A stretch of 27,332 bases of DNA from DATAVB01 sp040414495 (lineage in GTDB: Bacteria; Actinomycetota; Actinomycetes; Mycobacteriales; QHCD01): assembly GCA_040414495.1 (NCBI GenBank), contig JBEDUI010000182.1, forward strand, positions 1-27,332. Reading direction: 5' to 3'. Of the stretch, positions 14,878 through 22,243 are shown piece after piece. A program made the translations under genes and the position numbers. Positions within the stretch are counted from its first letter, which is position 1; every line of letters starts with the position of its first letter. The notes under the pieces are model-generated. The model was not told the DNA's origin. It did not search any database and saw only the letters and a program-made list of their open reading frames with translations.

Positions 14878-15873
14878 ATGATTCGCGTCGCGATGCTCAG
14901 CTTTTGGCATGTGCACGCCCGGGATTACGCGCGTCAGGCGACCGCGCATCCCGGCGTGGAAATCGTCGCGGCCTGGGACGAGGATGCCGACCGCGGGGCC
15001 AAGCAGGCTGCCGAGCTGTCGGTACCCTTTTACCACAACCTGGACGAATTACTGAAGGTCCCGAATATTGACGGGGTCATTGTCGACACGCCGACCAATA
15101 TGCATCCGCAGGTCATAACGGCCGCGGTACGGGCGGGCAAGCACGTATTCACCGAAAAGGTACTCGCACTCACCGTGGCCGAAGCCGAGGCGATTCTGGC
15201 CGAGGTACGGTCCGCCGGGGTCAGCCTGGTGCTATCTCTCCCCCGGCTTTACGACGGTTATACGCAGGCCATCAAGCAGGTGCTGGCCACCGGCGATCTG
15301 GGCGAAATCACGTTGGTGCGCTCGCGGCTTTCGCATAACGGGGCGGTCGGCGACGGTTGGTTGCCGGCGCATTTCTTCGACCCGACGCCGACCGGTGGCG
15401 GGGCGATGGTCGACCTGGGCTGTCACCCGATGTACCTGACCCGGCTTTTCGCCGGCGGGCTCCCGGAGAGTGTGCAGGCTAGCTACGGTCACGTCACCGG
15501 CCGTGCCGTCGAGGACAATGCCGTAGCGGTATTGCGTTATCCGAACGGCCGGCTCGGAATTGTCGAGGCTGGCTTCTCGAATAGGCACTCTCCGTTTACG
15601 GTCGAGGTGCACGGCACCGAAGGCAGCCTGCTTTTCGGTACGCCGGAACCGAAGCTGTTGGTGCGCGCCGGCGGCGCGGATTCCTGGTCGGAAGTTCCGA
15701 TCGGAGACAACCTGCCCTCGGCCTTGAGCCAGTGGGTGCAACACATCGAGGATGGCACCCGGGCCGAGGAAAATATCGCGATCGGTCTGGATCTCACCAC
15801 CTTGATGGAGGCCGCCAATTCCTCGGCGGTGTCCGGTAATTCGGTACGGCTAGCCAGCCTTCCACGGAGGTAG
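14878..15873 (+). CDS. Gfo/Idh/MocA family oxidoreductase with atypical cofactor motifs
   Basis: The 331-residue protein keeps the family layout, with the catalytic block GGGAMVDLGCHPMYL (173-187, Asp179 and His183). However, the nucleotide-binding turn reads VAMLSFWHVHARDY rather than GxGxxG, and the EKP motif is EKV (Glu93, Lys94, Val95). The catalytic Lys is retained. This version resembles a subset of family members that start with SFWHVHA. Cofactor use may differ, or NAD(P) may bind in a modified pocket. The ATG at 14878 follows AAGGAAGG; an in-frame upstream extension to 14776 has no family similarity. The next dehydrogenase starts 6 bp after the stop, so the two form an operon. Confidence 0.9.
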   Translation: MIRVAMLSFWHVHARDYARQATAHPGVEIVAAWDEDADRGAKQAAELSVPFYHNLDELLKVPNIDGVIVDTPTNMHPQVITAAVRAGKHVFTEKVLALTVAEAEAILAEVRSAGVSLVLSLPRLYDGYTQAIKQVLATGDLGEITLVRSRLSHNGAVGDGWLPAHFFDPTPTGGGAMVDLGCHPMYLTRLFAGGLPESVQASYGHVTGRAVEDNAVAVLRYPNGRLGIVEAGFSNRHSPFTVEVHGTEGSLLFGTPEPKLLVRAGGADSWSEVPIGDNLPSALSQWVQHIEDGTRAEENIAIGLDLTTLMEAANSSAVSGNSVRLASLPRR

Positions 15874-15879
15874 AACGGA

Positions 15880-16881
15880 ATGACCATCAAGATCGGGCTG
15901 ATCGGCGCCGGCGGTATCGCCAATCCTCACGTGAATGGCTACCTCGCCATTCCGGACGAGGCCAAGATCACCGCCGTAGCCGACGTCGTCGAGGAAAACG
16001 CCAAGCGGCGGGCCGAACAGGCCGGTGGCGCCAAGATCTACAGCGACTACAACGACATGATCGCCTCCGCGGATATCGACGCGGTGGACATTTGTCTGCC
16101 CCACCATTTGCATGCCGACGCGATCGTGGCGGCGGCCTCGGCCGGTAAACACATTCTGTGTGAAAAGCCGCTGTGTCTGACCACCGCTGAGGGCGAACGG
16201 GTGCGCGACGCAGTGGCCAAGAATGGCGTCACGCTGATGTGCGCCCACAATCAGCTGTTCATGCCGCCGGTGGCCCGGGCCCGCGAACTGCTGGAAGAGG
16301 GCCTACTCGGAAAAGTCTACGAACTGCGTACCACCGACAGCTTCTGCAACAAGATGACCAGCCTGGATGGCATGGGCTGGCGCGCCCACAAGGCGACCAG
16401 CGGTGGCGGCGAACTGATCGACACCGGCTACCACCCCTCGTACCTGCTGCTGTATCTGGCCGCCAGCGAACCGACCGAGGTCGCGGCGATGATCTCCACC
16501 CACCGGCTGACGTTCTCCGAGGGCGAGGACTCGGCCCAGGTGCTGGTGCGGTTCGCCGACGGCAAGGTCGGCACGATCGTCACCAGTTGGGCCTACGAAC
16601 CCGCCTCGGTCACCGAGAAATTCTCCGTTGTCGGGGAAAAGGGCAGCATGTGGAGTGACGGCAAAACCCTGTGGCACAAGGAATTGGGCGGCGATACGAC
16701 CACAGTGGAATTCCCCGAGGTCAACGCATTCGCCGCCGAAATCGCCGATTTCGTGGCCTGCGTTCGCGACGGCAAGCGCCCGGTCAACACCGAGGAGGAA
16801 GGGCTCAACGTCCTGCGGATGATCCTCGGCGCCTACCGTTCGGCCGAGGAGAAGCGGATCGTCTCGCTGGCCGACCTGTAA
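15880..16881 (+). CDS. Gfo/Idh/MocA family NAD(P)-dependent oxidoreductase
   Basis: This 333-residue dehydrogenase begins MTIKIGLIGAGGIANPHVNG, a canonical dinucleotide-binding GxGxxA/G turn (9-14). It carries CEKPL (94-98, Lys96) and the catalytic block GGGELIDTGYHPSYL (175-189, Asp181 and His185). The C-terminal domain has the usual beta-sheet stretch with GKVGTIVTSWAYEP and SVVGEKGSMWSDG. A Shine-Dalgarno ACGGAGG overlaps the end of the previous gene. It is the last gene of the two-gene dehydrogenase unit and is followed by a long palindrome. The likely substrates are sugars or cyclitols, by family only. Confidence 0.94.
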   Translation: MTIKIGLIGAGGIANPHVNGYLAIPDEAKITAVADVVEENAKRRAEQAGGAKIYSDYNDMIASADIDAVDICLPHHLHADAIVAAASAGKHILCEKPLCLTTAEGERVRDAVAKNGVTLMCAHNQLFMPPVARARELLEEGLLGKVYELRTTDSFCNKMTSLDGMGWRAHKATSGGGELIDTGYHPSYLLLYLAASEPTEVAAMISTHRLTFSEGEDSAQVLVRFADGKVGTIVTSWAYEPASVTEKFSVVGEKGSMWSDGKTLWHKELGGDTTTVEFPEVNAFAAEIADFVACVRDGKRPVNTEEEGLNVLRMILGAYRSAEEKRIVSLADL

Positions 16882-16899
16882 ATCGCGCCTCTGCTCCCG

Positions 16900-16959
16900 G
16901 TGATCATGCAGAAATGGCGCGTCCGTACGGCGTGTCGCGGACCATTTCTGCATGATCAC
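16900..16959. repeat. Palindrome with perfect 18-bp arms around a 24-nt loop
   Basis: GTGATCATGCAGAAATGG (16900-16917) is the exact reverse complement of 16942-16959. The loop itself contains the palindrome CCGTACGG. It lies 18 bp after the dehydrogenase stop. It could terminate transcription, but there is no T-tract. The TGATCATGCA core resembles dispersed intergenic palindromes I associate with actinomycete genomes. Only one copy is present here. Confidence 0.85.
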
Positions 16960-17111
16960 GACGGGGCTGTTGTGACGTAACCTCCCCCGCCCTGGCGCGT
17001 TGTCCTATCGATGAGACAGACGCGCCACGTCGACACGTGCTGGCGTACCTCCGGGAACGCGCCGCGACCGATACGTTGTGCGGCACAGCTCGGATAGCGG
17101 GAGGCACGGGG

Positions 17112-18083
17112 ATGGAAGAGCGGGCGCTTGGCCGCAGTGGCTTACGGGTCTCGCGGCTCGGCCTGGGCACGATGACCTGGGGCCAGGATACCGACGAGGA
17201 AGACGCGACGGCCCAACTGCAGGCGTTCCGCGAGCATGGCGGCACCCTCATCGACACCGCGGACGTTTATGCCGGCGGTGCCAGCGAACGGGTCCTGGGC
17301 CGGCTGCTGTCCGAGGTCATTCCGCGGGCCGAAGTCATCGTCGCGACCAAGGCGTACGGCCGTACCGGCCCGGGCGCGATGGGCCGCGGCTCGTCCCGTG
17401 GGCATTTGCTGGCCGCCCTCGACGCCTCGCTGCGCCGACTGCGGACCGACTACGTCGACCTGTGGCAGCTGCACGCTTGGGATGAGGCGACGCCGTTGGC
17501 CGAAACCCTTGCCGCGCTGGACGTTGCGGTGTCCTCGGGCCGGGCCCGCTACGTCGGCGTCTCGAACTTCTGTGGCTGGCAGACCGCCGCCGCGGCGACC
17601 TGGCAACAGGCCTGGCCGGGCCGGGTGCCGATCGTGTCCAACCAGGTCGAATACTCATTGCTGCAGCGCGGCGTGGAACGCGAGACCGTCGCGGGCGCTA
17701 CGTTTGCCGGCGTCGGGTTGCTGCCATGGTCGCCGTTGGGTCGTGGCGTGTTGACCGGGAAATACCGGCACGGTTCGCCGTCGGATTCGCGGGGCGCCTC
17801 GCCGCATTTCGCCGAGTTCGTCGAGCCGTACCTGACCGACGACGCGGCCCGGGTCGTGGAGGCGGTGAGCACGGCGGCCGAGGGCCTGGGCACCTCGCCG
17901 CTGGCGGTCGCGCTGGCCTGGGTACGGGACCGGCCCGGTGTGGTCGCCCCGATTGTCGGCGCGCGGACCGTCGGCCAGCTCATGGGGTCACTGGCCGCCG
18001 ACGACATCAGCCTGCCGACCGAAATCCGCGCCGCGCTGGATGACATTTCGGCCCCGCCGACCGGATATCCCGAAGACCGCTGA
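17112..18083 (+). CDS. Aldo/keto reductase
   Basis: This 323-residue NADPH-dependent TIM-barrel oxidoreductase has the catalytic tetrad visible as Asp48 and Tyr53 in GGTLIDTADVY, Lys80 in VATKAYG and His121 in LWQLHAWDE. The cofactor-side motifs VSNFCGWQ and PIVGARTVGQL match AKRs of the YajO/tas-like type. The start MEERALGRSGLRVSRLGLGT is chosen for family similarity, with GGGAGG 7 nt upstream; the frame opens earlier but without homology. It lies 230 bp beyond the dehydrogenases on the same strand. It may belong to the same catabolic set or be independent, since the 18-bp palindrome stands between. Confidence 0.94.
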   Translation: MEERALGRSGLRVSRLGLGTMTWGQDTDEEDATAQLQAFREHGGTLIDTADVYAGGASERVLGRLLSEVIPRAEVIVATKAYGRTGPGAMGRGSSRGHLLAALDASLRRLRTDYVDLWQLHAWDEATPLAETLAALDVAVSSGRARYVGVSNFCGWQTAAAATWQQAWPGRVPIVSNQVEYSLLQRGVERETVAGATFAGVGLLPWSPLGRGVLTGKYRHGSPSDSRGASPHFAEFVEPYLTDDAARVVEAVSTAAEGLGTSPLAVALAWVRDRPGVVAPIVGARTVGQLMGSLAADDISLPTEIRAALDDISAPPTGYPEDR

Positions 18084-18241
18084 TAATTCCCGCGCGACCC
18101 AGCGGCAGCCTTATTACACCGAACGTGACACCACGGTCGTTGCCCAGCACCCAACTGCAGCGACCGTGACACCACCGCAGTCACTCACCACCCAACTGCA
18201 GCGACCGTGACACCAGTGCAGTTGCCCAGCACCCAATTGCC

Positions 18242-18300
18242 GCGAGCGTGAGATCAGGGTCGTTGCGACGGTCGTAAAACAACCCTGCTGTCACGCTCGC
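18242..18300. repeat. Long hairpin element, copy 1, within the 41-bp array
   Basis: GCGAGCGTGA (18242-18251) pairs perfectly with TCACGCTCGC (18291-18300). After a 3x3 internal loop, CAGGGTCGTT (18255-18264) pairs with AACAACCCTG (18278-18287) with one G-U or mismatch. The loop holds CGACGGTCG. The 43 bp from 18244 to 18286 recur exactly at 18541-18583. Confidence 0.75.
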
Positions 18301-18540
18301 TGCACTCACTCCGGTTGGACTCTGGCGCGCGGGCATCCGAATCGGTCGCATGCCCGTATTGCCGCGAACGTGACACCACCGCAGTCACTCACCACCCAAC
18401 TGCAGCGACCGTGACACCAGTGCAGTTGCCCAGCACCCAATTGCCGCGAACGTGACACCAGCGCGGCTGCGGCCGGCTGCACGCGCCCCCGTTGCCGCGA
18501 CGGTGATACCAGTGCGGTTGCCCCAGCACCCAATTGCCGT

Positions 18541-18595
18541 GAGCGTGAGATCAGGGTCGTTGCGACGGTCGTAAAACAACCCTCCCGTCACGCTC
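18541..18595. repeat. Long hairpin element, copy 2, within the 41-bp array
   Basis: The 43 bp from 18541 match copy 1 exactly. The outer stem GAGCGTGA/TCACGCTC is kept, and the C-to-T difference just upstream still permits G-U pairing. The distal half differs (CCTCCCG instead of CCTGCTG), so the fold is kept while the sequence drifts. Confidence 0.7.
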
Positions 18596-18684
18596 GCTGC
18601 AAATAAGGGCTAAGTGCGGGTCAGCACAACAACAAGCGACCGAGGAAACGCCTGTGGTTTCTGCCGGTCGTCGGCGGAGAACCT

Positions 18685-18702
18685 CGGTAGGCTGGCCTAC
18701 CG
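18685..18702 (+). promoter_or_regulatory. -10 box inside a palindrome abutting the helicase start
   Basis: CGGTAGGC-TG-GCCTACCG is a perfect 8-bp inverted repeat. It contains TAGGCT (18688-18693), which ends 8 nt before the GTG at 18702, fitting a leaderless TAnnnT promoter. The palindrome may also be a regulator-binding site, or may simply arise by chance. Confidence 0.45.
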
Positions 18703-20615
18703 TGCCGAAAGCCGTGCCGAAAGCCGATCCAGATCCCGTCTTCGCCGAATTCTGCGCCGCCGGGCTCTGGCCGGGGGTGGGCCGCCTGCTGTGCAACGCG
18801 CTGGATGAGGCCGGTATCCGCCGCGCCGAGGACGTCACCCCCGACCGGATACAGGCGGTACGCGGAATTGGCGCCATCCGGGCCGAACGACTGCTGGACG
18901 CCTGGGAGAAGGCCACGCCCGTTTATCAGGCCGCGCGGCTCGTCGTCAGCGCCGGGCTGCCGGTCCGCACCGCCGGGCGGTTGGTCGACGTACTCGGCGA
19001 AGAGGTAGCGACCACGGTCGCCGAAAATCCCTGGCTGCTGCTGGCATTGCCGGAGGTTTCGGTGAACGAAGCCGACCGGTGCGCCAGCGCGGCGCTCGGC
19101 GATTTCGACCGCGACGACCCGCGTCGGGGCCGGGCGCTGGTCGCGTTCAGCCTGGCCCGAGCCGGCCGCGACGGGCACACCGTCGTCGCGGTGGAGACCA
19201 CCGCGACGGCGATCGCACACATGGGCGTACGGGATGTCAAAACGGCGGTCAGCGGCGCCTGTCAATCCGGCGGCGTCATTGCCGCGATGAGCCGCGACGA
19301 GCCGGTATTGGCGTTGGAACGGTATGCGGTGGCCGAGGAACACTGCGCCGAATCGCTGGCCCGGCTGCTGCACTCGGCAAAACCGTTCACCGACAGCACG
19401 GATACTTCCGACACCGGGCTGGATGAACGCCAGCAGCACGCCGTCGCCGCGGCGTTGGAACACGGGGTCAGCGTGCTGACCGGCGGTCCGGGAACGGGAA
19501 AGAGCCATACGGTCGCGGCCGTGGTCCGAATGGCCATGGCAGCAGGGAAATCCGTGGCTTTGGCCGCGCCGACGGGCCGCGCCGCCAAACGGCTGGAGGA
19601 ACTGGTCGGTTCCAGCGCGAGCACGCTGCACCGGCTGCTCGGTGCCCAGGCGGTACGGGCCGGCCTCGGTCCGGAATTCACCCGCGGCCCCAGCTGGCCA
19701 CTGGACGCGGACCTGGTCGTGGTCGACGAAACCTCGATGCTGGACGCGGAACTGGCGGCGGCGCTGACCGGCGCGTGCGACGAGGGAACGCACCTGCTGA
19801 TCGTCGGCGACCCGGCCCAGCTGCCCTCGATCGGACCGGGTCGCGTACTGGCCGACATCGTCGAATCCGGCGCAGTACCGGTAACCGAGCTGACCACGCT
19901 CTACCGGCAAGCCGAAGGCGGCGCGATCGCCCGGCTGGCCACAGCTGTACGCGGTGGTGACCTGCCGTCGGTGGACTCCCCCGACCGCGAGGTGGTCGTT
20001 GTACCGACCGCCGGGTCGAGCGAGGCGGCGCACCGGGTCGTCCAGCTGGTGACCGACTCCATTCCGCGGGCGCTGCGGATCGCACCGGCCGACGTACAAG
20101 TGGTGACACCTGTCCACCGTGGACCCGCCGGCACCGCGGCGTTGAACCGCGCGCTCAAAGCGGCGCTCAATCCCGGCCCCGGCGCCGTTCGCGGCTTCGA
20201 CGTCGGCGACCGGGTGGTAGCCACCGCGAACCACCTGGATGCCGAGCCGTTCGGCTACGCCAACGGCGAGGTCGGCGTGGTGAGTGAGGCCGGGGCCGGA
20301 GTGGTCACGGTCGACTTCGCGTCCGGACCGGCGAAGGTATTGGGCAAGGCGCTCGGCGACCTGCAGCACGGCTGGGCGATCACGGTCCATCGGGCGCAGG
20401 GCTCAGAATGGCCGGCGGTGGTGACCGTACTGCCGCCCGAGGCGGGCCGGATGCTGTCCCGCCCGCTGATCTACACCGCGTTCACCCGGGCCCAGCGACA
20501 CCTGTCGATCGTGCACGCCGCCGGGCCGGCGGTGGCGCATGCGGTCCGCCGGGTCGGGGCGGCGCCGCGGCGGACCCGCCTGGCCGAGCTGCTGGCCGAA
20601 GCGGCTCCCGAATAG
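18702..20615 (+). CDS. RecD2-like ATP-dependent DNA helicase with helix-hairpin-helix domain
   Basis: This 637-residue superfamily 1B 5'-3' helicase is of the RecD2/TraA type. The N-terminal helix-hairpin-helix region (about 20-85) includes IQAVRGIGAIRAERLL. Motor motifs are Walker A TGGPGTGKSHT (260-270), motif Ia AAPTGRAAKRL, Walker B VVVDETSML (339-347), motif III VGDPAQLPSIGPG (368-380), and C-terminal motifs TVHRAQGSEWP and YTAFTRAQRHL. It lacks RecB and RecC neighbours, so it is not a RecBCD subunit but a stand-alone repair or replication helicase. GTG 18702 follows a leaderless -10. GTG 18714 and the 18654 frame opening are less likely alternatives. It is somewhat shorter than RecD2 proteins of about 720 residues. 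Confidence 0.9.
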   Translation: MPKAVPKADPDPVFAEFCAAGLWPGVGRLLCNALDEAGIRRAEDVTPDRIQAVRGIGAIRAERLLDAWEKATPVYQAARLVVSAGLPVRTAGRLVDVLGEEVATTVAENPWLLLALPEVSVNEADRCASAALGDFDRDDPRRGRALVAFSLARAGRDGHTVVAVETTATAIAHMGVRDVKTAVSGACQSGGVIAAMSRDEPVLALERYAVAEEHCAESLARLLHSAKPFTDSTDTSDTGLDERQQHAVAAALEHGVSVLTGGPGTGKSHTVAAVVRMAMAAGKSVALAAPTGRAAKRLEELVGSSASTLHRLLGAQAVRAGLGPEFTRGPSWPLDADLVVVDETSMLDAELAAALTGACDEGTHLLIVGDPAQLPSIGPGRVLADIVESGAVPVTELTTLYRQAEGGAIARLATAVRGGDLPSVDSPDREVVVVPTAGSSEAAHRVVQLVTDSIPRALRIAPADVQVVTPVHRGPAGTAALNRALKAALNPGPGAVRGFDVGDRVVATANHLDAEPFGYANGEVGVVSEAGAGVVTVDFASGPAKVLGKALGDLQHGWAITVHRAQGSEWPAVVTVLPPEAGRMLSRPLIYTAFTRAQRHLSIVHAAGPAVAHAVRRVGAAPRRTRLAELLAEAAPE

Positions 20616-20633
20616 CGATTAACGGCGGCCGGA

Positions 20634-20653
20634 ATCGCCGATTTCTCGGCGAT
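20634..20653 (+). terminator. Hairpin after the RecD-like gene
   Basis: ATCGCCGA-TTTC-TCGGCGAT has perfect 8-bp arms and begins 18 bp after the stop. A short pyrimidine-rich stretch follows only after 20 bp. Confidence 0.5.
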
Positions 20654-20702
20654 GTGACGTTGGTCCTTTCTGGACGTATGAAAGTGGTATGCGCTGTACG
20701 GG

Positions 20703-20750
20703 CCCCTAGCTGGCGAGGTAAACCTCCCGGGGTGGGAAGACGACTAGGGG
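20703..20750 (+). promoter_or_regulatory. Inverted repeat CCCCTAG/CTAGGGG before the DUF5703 gene
   Basis: Seven-base arms lie 34 bp apart, with a second small hairpin GAGGT-AA-ACCTC between them. The right arm contains TAGGGG, which ends 7 nt before the GTG at 20758, the spacing of the leaderless boxes elsewhere in the window. Confidence 0.25.
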
Positions 20751-20757
20751 GTTAACG

Positions 20758-20991
20758 GTGCAGAATGCAAACATGACGGTTGCCGAGGCCGTGGTTGAAG
20801 CGGATTACGAGTACGCGCCGGTGCGGATTCCGCCGGGTACCAATCGCGTCACCACAGCAGTCCAGCTGACCCTGCAAGCCGAGTTCGGCGGATGGGAGCT
20901 CGCGAAGCTCCAGCTGCACGCCGACGGGACCCGAAAGGTGTGGCTGCGCCGTCGTCGCAGCCGCCATAATCTGCCCGGCCCCGTACTCTAA
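20758..20991 (+). CDS. DUF5703 family small protein
   Basis: This 77-residue protein contains the core YEYAPVRIPPGTNRVTT (17-33), then LTLQAEFGGWELAKLQLHADGTRKVWLRRR. This pattern defines small conserved actinobacterial DUF5703 proteins. No function is known to me. The C-terminus is basic (RRRRSRH). GTG 20758 is supported by an AGGGGG-like box 8-13 nt upstream; an internal ATG at 20773 would remove only five residues and is possible. It stands alone between the helicase terminator and a gene-poor stretch. Confidence 0.85.
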   Translation: MQNANMTVAEAVVEADYEYAPVRIPPGTNRVTTAVQLTLQAEFGGWELAKLQLHADGTRKVWLRRRRSRHNLPGPVL

Positions 20992-21053
20992 CCAGATCCC
21001 TCAATGGGCGGCTGCGACCGCCGAGGCGATGCGCTGCCCGGATGGCCCGGGGC

Positions 21054-21463
21054 CTATCCGTTCCCTTGACTGCCTTTCACGTTGACCCGCACCGCGTCAA
21101 TACCCGAGTGCTCGGCGCTGCGGGTCTCGCTCGCCACCCAGCTCGCGTACTGATGTTGTACGGCGCAGCGGATGTATAGCGGTTCATAGCCGGCCTGCTC
21201 GGCCAGTAGACCGATATTCGCGTCGGTCAGTCCCGAACCGCCCGCAACCGGTTGGGCCTGCAACAGCAGGTTTCGCCGAACGCGGCCGCGTTCGGTGCAC
21301 ACGCCAACACACCGGCCGGCCGCGATGAGTAACCGGCGGGTGTCGTGGACCGGTCAAGGAAGCCACCCGGGTCACCTCGTGGTCGACCCGCACCAGACAC
21401 GGTTCGCGTACACCCGGTCGACGCACCGACCATAAAGGCACCTAACAGGAGAACCGCCAACAA
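21054..21463 (-). pseudogene. Possible decayed lipoprotein gene with a frameshift
   Basis: On the minus strand a TTG at 21463 starts MLAVLLLGAFMVGASTGCTR, a good lipoprotein signal with lipobox STGC. This frame continues to a stop at 21227 with Cys- and Pro-rich sequence. A second frame, open to 21054, carries protein-like sequence (LLLQAQPVAGGSGLTDANIG, then GYEPLYIRCAVQHQYASW). The two overlap at 21227-21302, so one frameshift would join them into a protein of about 130 residues. I do not recognise a family. There is no clear Shine-Dalgarno and an in-frame TAG lies just upstream. It may instead be a short intact lipoprotein or chance. The rest of the 20992-21579 gap shows nothing else. Confidence 0.3.
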
Positions 21464-21579
21464 CTGCTAGCGGATACGCAGCATCCTGGCATTTCGGAAG
21501 GACCTCGGTGATCTCTGGCGCGTGGTCGGCCAATGAACGATGCTCGGAATCAGCAGTCCATGCCGCTCTGGAGGTCGAC

Positions 21580-22143
21580 ATGCCCAAGGTCCTGATGCTC
21601 ACCGGCGACGCTGCCGAATCCCTCGAGGTGATGTACCCCTACCAACGCCTGCTCGAAGAAGGCTACGAGGTCGATATCGCGGCGCCGACGGCGAAGAAGC
21701 TGCAATTCGTCGTGCACGATTTCGTCGACGGTTTTGACACGTACACCGAAAAGCCGGGCTACACATGGAAAGCTGATCTGGCTTTCGCCGACGTCGACCC
21801 GGCTAATTACGTCGCGGTCGTCATTCCCGGCGGACGGGCGCCGGAATACATACGCAACGACGCCGACGCGCAACGCATCGTCCGGCATTTCATGCACACC
21901 CAGGCTCCGGTCGCCGCGCTGTGCCACGGTCCGCTGCTGCTGGCCGCGGCCGATACGCTGCGCGGGCTGCGGTCGGCCGCCTATCCGGCCCTGGCACCGG
22001 ATCTGGCCGCGGTCGGGGCCGAATTCGTCGACGGTGAGTCCGTTGTGGACGGTCCCCTGGTGACCGGTCGCGCCTGGCCGGACCACCCGGCATGGTTCCG
22101 GACCTTCATGGAGCAGTTGCGCAAGGTGGCGCCGGTTAGCTGA
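21580..22143 (+). CDS. DJ-1/PfpI family protein
   Basis: This 187-residue protein has an alpha/beta flavodoxin-like fold. The PfpI-type active site shows Glu13 (GDAAESLEVMYPYQ), nucleophile Cys115 with His116 in AALCHGPLL (112-120), and VVIPGGRAPEYIRND (80-94). Members include deglycases, proteases or chaperones and thiol-stress proteins; this subgroup's activity is uncertain. The ATG at 21580 has GGAGG 6-7 nt upstream. The frame is open upstream to 21508, but that part lacks family similarity. A strong terminator follows 9 bp after the stop. The gene stands alone on the plus strand. Confidence 0.92.
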   Translation: MPKVLMLTGDAAESLEVMYPYQRLLEEGYEVDIAAPTAKKLQFVVHDFVDGFDTYTEKPGYTWKADLAFADVDPANYVAVVIPGGRAPEYIRNDADAQRIVRHFMHTQAPVAALCHGPLLLAAADTLRGLRSAAYPALAPDLAAVGAEFVDGESVVDGPLVTGRAWPDHPAWFRTFMEQLRKVAPVS

Positions 22144-22152
22144 ATCGAATCG

Positions 22153-22184
22153 TTGCTACGGCCGGGAAATCCCGGCCGTAGCAA
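22153..22184. terminator. Bidirectional terminator between convergent genes
   Basis: TTGCTACGGCCGGGA-AA-TCCCGGCCGTAGCAA has perfect 15-bp arms, followed on the plus strand by GGGTTTACGCTTTGATTTT. It separates the DJ-1 gene from the convergent sigma/nuclease gene and can serve both. Confidence 0.9.
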
Positions 22185-22243
22185 GGGTTTACGCTTTGAT
22201 TTTGCATCGCGTGAGACGGAGTAGACACCAGCGAACGGTACGG

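Larger units (their letters stand above)
18121..18602. repeat. Intergenic array of nine degenerate 41-bp-period repeats
   Basis: Copies of a unit with core CGTGACACCA or CGTGAGATCA begin at 18124, 18165, 18206 and 18247, spaced exactly 41 bp. More begin at 18369, 18410 and 18451 (again 41 bp), then about 18502 and 18544. Units 18165-18245 and 18369-18449 are an exact 81-bp duplication 204 bp apart. The units end in CCCAACTGCA or CCCAATTGCC. There are no unique spacers, so this is not a CRISPR array. Frames through it give low-complexity peptides and no gene. It fills the gap between the aldo/keto reductase and the helicase gene. Confidence 0.9.

Noticed and set aside
18205..18591. Minus-strand peptides read from the repeat array (for example 18385-18591)
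   Set aside because: They are translations of the 41-bp repeat, low in complexity and without ribosome binding sites.
18121..18602. CRISPR array suggested by regularly spaced repeats of about 41 bp
   Set aside because: The whole 41-bp unit is repeated with no unique spacers, the units are degenerate, and no cas genes are present.
18621..20390. A 589-residue minus-strand frame opposite the RecD-like gene
   Set aside because: It is a mirror of a strongly supported helicase gene in a high-GC genome and shows Arg/Gly/His-rich composition and no domain.
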